Shown here: piece by piece, positions 1 to 10,039 of the stretch
How the letters are laid out: the number at the start of each line of letters is the position of its first letter
How positions within the stretch are numbered: position 1 is the stretch's first letter
Assembly: GCA_964035795.1 (NCBI GenBank)
Contig: OZ038320.1
Coordinates: 7,648,671 to 7,712,670, forward strand
Origin: Pterobdella sp. o SKG-2022
Lineage: Eukaryota; Annelida; Clitellata; Hirudinida; Piscicolidae
DNA length: 64,000 bases
Reading direction: 5' to 3'
Position numbers and translations under genes: made by a program
Notes under the pieces: generated by a model
Databases searched by the model: none
Told to the model about the DNA's origin: nothing
Seen by the model: only the letters and a program-made list of their open reading frames with translations

Positions 1-109
1 AATGACTTTCAAAAAATATATCTGACAAAATATCACTATGATGTTCAATCGTTAATTTTTTTTCTTTAGCAGTGGCAATCAAAGCTGAACAATGTCTGGT
101 AAAATCCAT
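1..109 (-). CDS. 5' coding exon of an unrecognised gene, leaves the window
   Basis: On the minus strand an ATG at 109-107 opens a frame that stays open to the window edge. The first residues are MDFTRHCSALIATAKEKKL, followed by a hydrophilic, histidine-containing stretch. The composition looks like protein and not like the AT-rich filler around it. The frame is not part of the upstream-transcribed H6PD, whose stop codon lies at 1017. I do not recognise the family and no domain is visible in 36 residues. It could also be an internal exon with a chance methionine. The rest of the gene lies outside the window. Confidence 0.35.
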   Translation of the reverse strand, partial: MDFTRHCSALIATAKEKKLTIEHHSDILSDIFFESH

Positions 110-1016
110 CTTTGTTTTTTTTCTGTTTGGGTTCTCCCTAAACGATGATTCATAGAAAAAAACCATTTTTCTCGAGATTGAAAATGATTTACAAAGACAT
201 TGCTACGGGTAAGAGTAAGAGGTTAACAAGCGAAGCTAAGTGTTATATAGGCTGCTCTCAGCTGTTTTCTTAGGCTGATATAATTAACCAATGAAATTAG
301 AAATGGGATTGCATCAGCTATTTGGTGCGTGGGAGAAAAATACAATGGTTATTGTTTAAGCGATGAAGTTTTGCTGAAAGATAAGGCGTTGAATGGCTTT
401 TCATAATAAACACGACAATTCACTCTAATGTTGTTCTATATCATGTTATTTTTCTGTTTACTATTGACGTTTAAATTTTCATATCTTTGTTAGTAGCTGT
501 GAATTATTATTGATTAAACTGATCAATAGTAATGGCCTTGAATAAAGATGCAGTTAACGCCATAGATATAGTATACTATATTCACATTTTAGCCCATTTG
601 GACTTCAACTAAGTCCAGATTTATAGAAGCCACAAAGAATAAGTCTTGGAAAATTTTAATTGGTATGAAGCTTTCAAGGGGTTTTCTCTATGTAGTTTGT
701 AAGATTCTTTGGTGCCAAAACTTTGTTATTGCATGCTAAACTTTTTAGATTTTAAAATTTGCTTTCCGACGATTGTTTAATTGATATACTCAGACTCTTA
801 TATATCGTTTTCAAAAAATTTTATTGTCGATATCTTGAGAAGAAAGAAAACTCATAATATATATATATAGTAAAATATAGAGCTAAAACAGTGTTCATAT
901 ACTTGAAACGCTGACTGTATGGTTAGTATGGAAAACTTAAAGATTGAGAAAATCATTATTTCAATATCAAAATCAATATCAGATGAAAAAAATAATTTTA
1001 ATTGTTTCACAATTTT
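110..1016. other. Intergenic AT-rich stretch
   Basis: About 900 bases between the partial gene at the left edge and the H6PD stop. Both strands were read for lactonase-like exons that could extend H6PD and none was found. There is a short AT dinucleotide run near 860-873. Nothing else is supportable. Confidence 0.5.
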
Positions 1017-4000
1017 CTAGAAGACACTGGGAATATCCGTTTCAGTGTGTTCAAACTCGATACCATTCTTAAGTGAATGCTTGAAAGAAAGTCTCGTTTT
1101 GTCTTTTCCCAACCCGAGGTACTTCCTCGGTTTAGTTTTTGAACTTTCATTTATAACCTGGTCCCAAAGAGTCCATGATTGTGCTAATAAGTCATTGGGT
1201 ACAAAAAAGTGCCTAGACCCTTCAATCACCCCCTTCAACACCTCCGTGTAGGGTTGTGAGCGCTTGTGAGGTAGATAGATATTCATGTCCTGCTGAGGAG
1301 TGCCACAGATCGAATCTTTGGAAGCCAAACTGACCACCTGCGCCCAGTCCTTCTTGAATAATATGCTGGGTAGATCTTTAGAGGCTGCAAAAGTTTTATT
1401 TTATTTTTATATCTTTCAGTTTAAAAACTAAATAATCAATTACCCGCAATAAATTGGCCCAAGTTCCCGTCTATATAGAATATCAGTTGTCTATCATGCT
1501 CCTGTTCTGCATTCTTCTTGAAAACTATTCTAATATAGGAAGCCTTTGATTCAAGTTTTTTTCCTGCCACGAAAACAAAAGGAACCCCCTTCCACTGCTC
1601 ATCTTCAACATAAAACAACGATGCCGCAAATGTGGCAGTGTCAGTGACTTCATTGAGCTTCTCGTTTTCAGCCAGCCACTCAGCATTGTACGTTGAGTAC
1701 TGCGCAGTAATCACCTTGTTCTTTTTTGGTAAATTCGTCTGTCGAGATATTAAAAAGCTATGAAACAACTTGTGTTTGATAAAATATGTGTATATAAATA
1801 GACTCGATTTGAAAAAGAAGCTAAAATGGTTAAAAATAACAAAGCGATAAATTCCAAAAATAAAGTCATAAAGATATGATATATTAGTGGTTTAACATCA
1901 CGTCCTTTGCTTCCCAATAATGTAATGTAATGCAGTATTTAGAAAGCTTTTTTACTTATAGATCAAAGCGTTTGCTACAAATTTTAATGTAGCGAACACA
2001 CTGCGGAACACGTGCTAATTGTCGGCCCACGCGGGATCGAACCCGGTAAGTTTAGATAATTAATCTAATGCTCAACCATTGAGCTATAAGGGATAATTAA
2101 AACACTATTATTTATTTGAAGTCTATCAAATGCTAATATATACATTGCAAGCTATGCACTATGAATAATAATCGTGAACGATATTTTTAAATTTTCAAAT
2201 GGACTTCCATAACCATAGAGCCAAGTAAAACAACATGACCATTGAATTAATCCCGCCATGAAATACGCCTATTAAATGATTTTTCACTTTATTCCAAACA
2301 TGGCCTTGTTATGAGAAGAAAATATATTTGAAAAACCTAAAATAAATAGAACTTGTTTCTCCTTCGAAAACTTCTTTCTAAGATTTTAAATTCTGTCCAT
2401 AACATATTAAAAAAGCCTTGATAAGTATTCAACTGCATTCCACTAGGCTCCAGTATTTGCAGATTGCTTGTCTGTAAGGTATCAACAAACTCATATTCTG
2501 ATATACTTGCCATTTAACTTTGAGGGTAATCTTATAAACGATGGACGAAAGACAAATGCTTTGAAAATAAAACAACGGATCTTGACTTGCGATAGTTTTT
2601 AAATTGCATGTCGCAAATCTATAACAATCTTTTCTCAAATAAAATGGCTTATTTCGTCAAATATAATTAATTTTTCTTAAAAAAAATTAGTCGACCACTG
2701 CTTACTTTAGTTACTGGCGCACGTACAGTAATATAATTTATTAAAGATAAAAATAGATAAAAATGGAAAAAAAAATTCTGTGATTAATCTGTGAGAGTCT
2801 TCATGCAAGACTCGTTTTTAAGAGGGTTTGCTGGTACAATAAAGTCAAGAACAAGACATAATAAAAAGTTTGATATGAATATCATTACTCATAATTTGTT
2901 TATCACGTTAAAACAATATTTGCTTCTAAGACGAATATAAACATGAGGTTCAGAAGCAAACGATTTAGGAAGAGAGTAGAAGAGAATGGAGGATCGTATG
3001 AAATGATGAAAGTAAAGACATGAAGACTCATGAGGGACTAATGATGAATGATAGAACGTTTTAAGAAAGTTTCCTGTCACTTTTTAAAAATTCATTTGTG
3101 GTTGATAGTGTTTTGTTTATGGGAGAAATTATTTCTCGTGATGTTGGTTGTTTAGTGAACGTTTCTATTTCGTCATCAAAGTTTTTTCACCGTCCATGCT
3201 TGGCTCATTAGTTTTTAAATTATCATCATCAAATTAATGATGCCAATGTTTCAAACATAATAAAACACATTTAAAATAGTGACAGTGTTTGGTAGAGAAA
3301 AAAAATAATCAAAAAAAGGGGTTTGACTCAAGCACTTTGAAATTACAACGTACAACATAATTAATGAAATTCATTAATTGTTCTTTGCATTATTCGATTG
3401 GTTTTATTTTTTAATCAAATATTAGTGAAAAAACACACCTTCAGCAGTAACTCCAATTTTTTATGTTGCAAGTCTTTAATACTTGTGGCCCCTTTTTTAG
3501 GAAGTTTCATTGCAACCAAAGTAAACATTTCTGTGAGGTGGTTCTGCATCACATCTCGAATGACTCCCACTTCATTATATGTGCTTGTTCTGCCTTTATT
3601 CAACATTCAACATCATTGAAATTTGTCTATCATTATTTATCAGCAGCCAATCATTTTTCAATATTAATGATTTATATGCTTCTAAATTACATTTTAATAA
3701 TTTGGAAAAAATATACGTAACAAATGATGGGAAAAATTTTAATGAAGACTCACGAGTTGCTGTTATTTTTTCCCTCATCACAACCTCCACTCTATCTATG
3801 TGTTCCTTATTCCACAAAACGCCATAAGACTCTTCATTTATAATTCTTCAAAATAAATAAGTATTTCAATAAATTAATAACACAAATAGAGGCTCATTTC
3901 ATGAAGAAACATTTCGTAACTAAAAAACGTTATCTAGTAAAGCACTTCATACGGTTATTCTTTGTTTAATACATCTTTTTATTTTTGTTTAGTACAAAAA

Positions 4001-5216
4001 TAAAAAAAATGGCGGGTTTCAAACAAAAAAATATACTATAGACAATACAATGATATTTTAAATGACAATTTAAAATTTTTGTGAGTTATACTTACACAAT
4101 TCTCCATTGATTAATATAATATTGTGCTATAACTATCAAAAAAAAAATGATGCTTATTTGAACTTAACTGACCTGAAAGGTAAAATTTCTTGCATAACAA
4201 TTTTACCCAAATAATGATCTACCCTGTATATTTGAGACTCATTGAAAAATGTGGAAATTTTTTCTGATAATTCTTTAGCACTTTTGAAATCTGTTCCAAA
4301 AGGTTTTTCAAGTGCCAATCTCACCCAAGGATATCCATATTTGGGAAGCAAATGGAGATAAATCCTTTCAATAGTTTGTAAGTAGGCAGTTGGAGGAATG
4401 GCAAGGTAAAACAACCTGCCAATTTCTTGAGATTTTTGTGTTTTTGTTAAACCATAAAGGCTTTGAGTGTTTTCATTTATCATTGCTTCAAATGCCTTGA
4501 AAATAAATAATTTAATCAAATTAACATTATAATCATTTTCCTTTTTACCTAAGTAGACTGATTTACAAAATAGATTGAGACATAGTTTAAAAAATCAACA
4601 AAGAAAAATTTTCTTAACTTAGACCCATATTAGACATTAAAAAGTTTAACCATAAGTTTAATAAATTGTTTTTAAAAAAATTACTACCAAAAAATCTCGA
4701 ACAGTGACAATTTTAAAATACTGTACACATTCTGAAAATCCTTTTTTTATCTTTTGACATTCATCATTTTTACATTTTGGTAGATTCAAAAAGAAATCGC
4801 TCAAAAACTTTCTTCCTTCAGAACTTTCCACCCTTGATATTGCATAAATGGAGAATCTATATTCCTTATGCTCTTTGGTGTAGAATTCATACATCTTCAA
4901 AAAAAACTTTATCATAAGAAATTAAGCATTATGAATGTTTTTAGTAATATGAGATATGAGAAAAAAATGAAAATGTTAGCTATAAACTAGAACTAACTTC
5001 TAACAAAGAATTCCATAAATATTTTTTTGATAGATCTCCAGTAGCTCCAAATAAAACAATGTTAATATGTTGGAACTGTGCATACTTACTTGCTGTATTA
5101 GCTTGTTGCGATTCGCATTGAGGATCATATTTGGAACAAGTTTGATATTCTGATGAAAATTTTATAAAACATGAAATGGAGACTAGGAAAGAAAAAACTG
5201 ATTTTGAACTCATCAT
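1017..5216 (-). CDS. H6PD: Hexose-6-phosphate dehydrogenase, ER type, without 6-phosphogluconolactonase domain
   Basis: It oxidises glucose-6-phosphate (and other hexose-6-phosphates) with NADP+, supplying NADPH inside the ER. Seven exons join in phase: 5216-4998, 4894-4688, 4495-4173, 3845-3754, 3593-3439, 1738-1444, 1384-1017, giving 552 aa. A hydrophobic signal peptide (about residues 1-22) sends it to the ER, which separates it from cytosolic G6PD. Visible motifs are the nucleotide-binding GATGDL (57-62), EKPFG (205-209) and the catalytic RVDHYLGK (233-240), then GVIRDVMQNHLTE. The C-terminal G6PD-fold segment also matches H6PD (HFFVPNDLLAQSWTLWD). The vertebrate enzyme continues into a fused 6-phosphogluconolactonase domain; here an in-frame TAG ends the protein right after the dehydrogenase part. 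No KDEL-like tail is seen. The 1.7-kb intron 1739-3438 holds a SINE. Confidence 0.9.
1905..2093 (-). repeat. tRNA-derived SINE, copy 1
   Basis: It sits in the large H6PD intron, in sense with the gene. The tRNA-like head (about 2092-2021, read on minus) has an A box TAGCTCAATGG and a B box GGTTCGATCCC. The body contains GTAGCAAACGCTTTGATC, shared with the copies at 10998 and 56577, and ends near the repeated ACATT motif. It is not a functional tRNA, because the anticodon arm is degenerate and an unrelated body follows. Confidence 0.8.
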
Positions 5217-5886
5217 TTTTTCAGGTGAAAAACTATAAAGGTAAGATTAAACGTCGAGCTAAATTTAAAATAAATATACTTTTTACCTTTCAAAAAAATT
5301 TGATTTACTCAAAATTTCAAAAAAAATGAAGAATCTTTAAAAACCTACTTTCAATTTTCTAGAAACAACTACTTTTTGAATTATTGAAAAGATTAATTAA
5401 GATTTTTCCGGATGTTTAAAAAGCTTTTCGAAAAACTTTTTTTATAAGTTTTTAGGATTCAAGTGGATATTTTATTTTTTCCTTTGAAATTTTTTAAACT
5501 ATTAATTTACAATCGACAAGTTATTTTTTTTGTATATATTGAAGGTCAATATATTGTATATATTGAATTTCAAAGAAAGAAAACTAGAAAAGAAAATTAA
5601 AATTTTAGTTTTTATATATTAATGAGATGATTTTTGGTTGGAAGTTTTTCTTGGAATACACCTTAATTTTTGTTTCTTTGATGATGACAAAATACTATTA
5701 TTATTTAAAGAATTTTTTCTGTTTTTAAAAAAAAAACAAAATCTCAACATCAAATTTTATCTCAGACATTTCATGCATTATTTATTTTGTGACTTTTCAT
5801 AGTTTGTAATGAAAGGATACATTGTCGAATTGCTTTATAAGGATGTCAGCTATGGCGGAATGTCTTTAAAACTTGTTTTTTAAGAA
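5217..5886. other. Intergenic spacer between H6PD and the peptide precursor
   Basis: AT-rich, T/A-homopolymer-rich DNA between two divergent starts (H6PD on minus, peptide precursor on plus). It must hold the promoters of both if the models are right. There is a short direct repeat of a TATATTGAA motif near 5535-5570. No coding frame is supported. Confidence 0.5.
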
Positions 5887-6345
5887 ATGAATTTTCTAAA
5901 AATTTTTTCATTTCTAGGGTTTTTTGTTGTTATCTGGAATGATACTTTTCAAAAAAATGTTCAAAGAGCTTATATCAATGATCATGTAATGAAATTATTT
6001 CAATAAAAAAAGATTAAAAAATAAAATAATATTTCTACTTTTCAGCACAAACGAGCGTTGTGCAATTTTTTTGGCTGTGGTAACAGGTTCAGAGAAGAAA
6101 AAAGATATTTAAAATGGAAGCCTCTCAGATCAAGTAACTCCAAACTGACTGATCTAGATTTTCTCCGAAAATCTTATCATGCAAGTTATTTTAACTCTTA
6201 TTCTATAGTTTATGCTGACCATCTGGAAAAAAATTATTTTGTGAAAAAACCTTCTTTTATTTCAACGATAATGAAAAAGATGAGAAAAAAGTTTTATACA
6301 TTAAAATATATTGGAAAACACAAATATGTGAATGTATTACATTGA
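5887..6345 (+). CDS. Secreted peptide precursor with KR-flanked Cys-loop (CCAP-like?)
   Basis: Two exons, 5887-5985 and 6046-6345, joined in phase 0 over a 60-bp GTAATG...TTTTCAG intron, give a 132-aa protein. The first about 20 residues (MNFLKIFSFLGFFVVIW) are a clear signal peptide. Just after the splice comes HKR, then ALCNFFGCGNRFREE, then KR: a short peptide between two dibasic convertase sites with a six-residue disulfide-sized ring. The order Cys-Asn-x-Phe-Gly-Cys resembles crustacean cardioactive peptide (CCAP), whose core is Cys-Asn-Ala-Phe-Thr-Gly-Cys. Molluscan CCAPs include rings with four residues between the cysteines, as here. A Gly follows the second Cys, but no basic residue follows directly, so simple amidation there is not assured. 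The rest is basic and unrecognised, with further KK sites. A vasopressin- or urotensin-like ring is the main alternative. Confidence 0.55.
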
Positions 6346-6473
6346 GAAAAAATAATTTATAGGATATTATGATTATTGAACGCTAGTTTCGTGTTAGATT
6401 AGTAAGATCGTTTTTCTTTCTTAGGTGAGGATTAATCTGTTGCGTAAAACGTTTACGTTGGGTAAAATTTCTA

Positions 6474-6891
6474 ATGGCTAGAGGTCAGCAGAAAATTCAG
6501 TCGCAACAAAAAAATGCTGAAAAACAGGCGAAATTGAAGAAAGCTCAGGGTTCGGATCAAAAAAAGTCCGCTCAAGCCGCGCTCGTATTTTCATGCGCCG
6601 TTTGTAAAGTGAGAAGCTGAATAAATATGTTTTAGTTTGAATTTCAAAAACACATGAAAATTGAATCTAATTACATATAATTATTCGAGTTATAGTAAAG
6701 TTAGTCTAACATATTAAGCTGTATAGTATTTAGTTTTAAAAAGTTCATTTACAAAATGTATAACAATAAAATACATTGTTGACCATTTATTATTTCATCA
6801 GTCTCAAATGCCTGATGCAAAGACGTACAAACAACATTTTGAGAACAAGCATCCCAAAAACCCTCTTCCTGAAGAACTAAAGAATGCCTGA
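6474..6891 (+). CDS. ZNF706: Zinc finger protein 706 homologue
   Basis: Two exons, 6474-6608 and 6802-6891, encode 74 aa; the human protein has 76. The N-terminus MARGQQKIQSQQKNAEKQAK is almost identical to the vertebrate protein. One C2H2 finger follows, with CAVC split by the intron and completed by HFENKH. ZNF706 is a small conserved nuclear protein reported to act in transcriptional and translational control of pluripotency genes. The gene lies downstream of the peptide precursor on the same strand and ends 225 bp from the convergent FANCG-like gene. Confidence 0.94.
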
Positions 6892-7116
6892 GATGGATTT
6901 GCGGGTGCCATTGAAATTTATTGTATTCGGACTAATAGAATAATCCAATTTTATTTGATTATAAAACAGAGAAAATGAATAAAAGTCATTGCTTTCACCT
7001 GTATTCAAAGTTTTTATTGATTTTCTGTTTATATTTTTTAAATATATAAATTTGATATGTAAATTATCTTTTATAAATGCCGAAAAAATCATATATATAT
7101 ATATATATAAATGAAA

Positions 7117-10039
7117 TTATTTATTGAAGTCTGCATTGTATTTTGGAAATCCTGGTGGTTTTATTGTTTCAGCTTTGATTTGCTTTTCAAATTTTTCAAG
7201 TTTTTCCAAATTATCTGAAATTCAAATTGTAGGCTATAGACAATGAAAAATATTTATTAATAAAATTGTCAATAAATAAAAGAAAGCCAATAAAACAGAT
7301 CCTTCATACTTGGGTCTAATTGATATGAAAGTCTCAAATAATGTAGTAAAAGTGGAGAAGCTTTTTTATCTATTTGAACATCTTTTAGCATGCAATCAGC
7401 TTTCATTGTGTATAGATCACTAAGGGTTTTGTCCACTTGTTTTATGGCTTCTACATTTGATTGCATTTTTATGCCCAGCCATTCTAGTTTCAATATAGTT
7501 CTGGATGGAGAAAAATCAACTATATGAAAAATTATTCATCATTGATGTTAAATGCATCAAAACCAGAAATCTGTACTTTGAGATGATTTGGGATGCTTCT
7601 GGTATTTTGTCAATCTTTATATAGACTTTTGAGAGCATATTTCCAATCTCACAATGAAATATATAACTCTCAAAATCATCTTGCATGTACTTCAAATCAT
7701 GATTTTTTTCATCAAATAACTCATCATTCAAAATGTTATGAAAAGGATAAGAATGAAGTGCTTGGTTGCACCATTGGATACAATTTTCATACACACCACA
7801 TCTAAAAAAGGCTGTTATCAGTTTTTTATAATAAAGATAGATGTCAAAAGACCCAAAATAACTGTTCAGAAGAAGCTGAAAAGGTTGGAGGTGCTTTGAA
7901 TTTTCATGATGAGACAAGCCAGTGTTTAATGGGCTTGATATCAGTCTTTTGTACAAATCTATACAGTCATTATAACTGAAATAATTTAAAAATTTATTAT
8001 AGATTATTTGTAAACTTATAAAAAAGCCTAACTATAAATATTATTCAGTATGGTTTGAATAAAAAATAATTTGCTGACATCAGCGCATTACAATATTGAT
8101 TTAGTGTTTGAAACATACTTCCCATCACTGAAATGAACATCAGCGATTTTTTTGTTTATTAGGAAAGTTGATGCTTTGAAGATTTGAGTAACAAAAATGT
8201 CATTGAAAAAATTCCAAAAAGAAATACCAGAAAGGTGCTCAGTTTGCTGTGAAATCTGAATGAAAAAACTGAATAATTAATTCTATTGCCTTCGTATTAT
8301 TTATAAATAATTTTAAATTTTAATGCATTGAAAAATCGAATTATATTTTTATAGTATTTTATTACATTTAACCAACCTATATAATAGCCAATCAATAAAC
8401 TTAAAATTAATTAAAACAAAACAACCTCCTTTAATGACTCAAGGGCTTTTAAATGCGCTGATTTGTGCTGCATTTTTTCAAACTGTATGCATGTGAGAAG
8501 AATGAATACACCAAGATGCTGCTTTGAAACATCATTATTCTCAGATATAATCGGGAGTTGCATGGCAGACTTGAGCATCTGCAATGCTAACTGGTGCTTG
8601 CCCTAAAGATGCATTTATTTTCAGTATTTATGTCTTTACATTATGCAAAAAATAGAAAATTAGGAACAGTATAAAATAAATAAAACTACCTTTGCATTGA
8701 AGGAAAGAGCAAATAGTAAATAAATGTTGTTTAAGAGATGAGGATGAACTGAGTTATGAGATGAAGAAAGAAGCTTTTGTAATGTTTCTAAACATTTTTC
8801 AAACTGACAATTAAGATAGTAAAAGAGTCCTTGAAATAGGTTGAAGCAAAAGGTTATTCAAAAAAAGTATTGCAAAAACATGAAATTAAAAAAAAAAATA
8901 TTTGAGACTAACCTTTAATATATGTTATAAAAGCCTGGTAGTGAATACATTGAAAGGGCTTTGTTGAGAAAAATGTTTTTGAGAGATGGAAGTTGGAAAT
9001 GGAAGAAAGTATTGAGATAGTTTGATCAAGTAATGACATATTTGGAGAAGGAGTGAAAATAATAGGCAACAATAAATATTTAGGAAGTTTTTCTGAAAAT
9101 TTTTCAAAGTTATCCAAGTATCAATTTCTTTATATTATATTTGAAATTAAGATTCTTTTATATTCAGAACAAAAAATTTACTTGTTTTTTTAATTTTAAG
9201 TTTGAGAAGCTGCTGAGAAATGGAGTAACATTGCTGATGGTGGTTGGATAAGTGAAGTTTGAGTAAAAGCAAGATACACATATAGGTAAAAAAGTATTTG
9301 TTCTCATCTGAATAATAAAGTAATGGTTTATTTTCATGAGTACATTACTTTAGCAAAAATTTAACCATTGTCACAAAAGAGTGGTCCATTATCAACAAAA
9401 CACTTTGCTTCAAGTTCAAAACTTTGATGTGGTTTTTGTGTTGTATGAACTGATAAAATGATCAAATTAACAAATCTTGTGAAAATTTTCATTATGAATA
9501 TTACCTTTCGAATTTAAGAAATTCAAAATTTTTGAAAAATTTTCATCATTTGAATCATTAGAATATAAAGAATTGTATAATAAGCTTGTGGTAAAATTAC
9601 ATGTGACCAAATAGTCGGAAGGAGTTAGGTGCAAGTCTAGAGAAAAACCTGCGTAAATTCCAGCATGATTAAAATTTGTAAACATTTATTAGTGATTCAC
9701 CTTTTATTAAATCAAACAGATTGATGAAATGACCTTTTAATGTTTCTATATTGATCTCCTGTTAAGATAATTTTATTGTTTTTAATGATTTGAAAATTCA
9801 ATTTTAAATTTTCGTTAAAAAACTACTTTTTTAGTAAATTTTTCTACATAGCAATTTGAAAATTTAATGATATTCATTAAAAAATGAAGAAATCAAAATA
9901 TATAAAAAATTAAGATTGAATGATGCGCCGTTGGTTAAAAGTAAACTAAATGTAATTTTCTCTCCAATAGACTAATAAGCAGGTTTTCACAAAGTGAAGC
10001 ATCTTTTAAATGAAGGCAATTTTTTTTTGGAAAAGTCAT
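7117..10039 (-). CDS. Helical-repeat protein, possible FANCG homologue
   Basis: Twelve exons join without a phase error: 10039-9947, 9758-9701, 9648-9505, 9449-9366, 9307-9182, 9092-8913, 8829-8690, 8602-8426, 8255-8119, 7975-7577, 7500-7310, 7214-7117. The product is 608 aa, soluble, leucine-rich and alpha-helical with TPR-like segments, for example FEKCLETLQKLL and GKHQLALQMLKSA. I first had no match. The best candidate is FANCG, the TPR subunit of the Fanconi anaemia core complex (622 aa in human). The length fits, and an early segment YLVTCNFTTSLL matches a VTCNF block at the corresponding place. The repeat order also looks compatible. The match is weak and from memory, so any TPR scaffold remains possible. 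If right, it acts in nuclear interstrand-crosslink repair. Confidence 0.6.

Noticed and set aside
110..1016. Possible 6-phosphogluconolactonase exons completing H6PD
   Set aside because: No frame with lactonase motifs was found on the minus strand in this interval.
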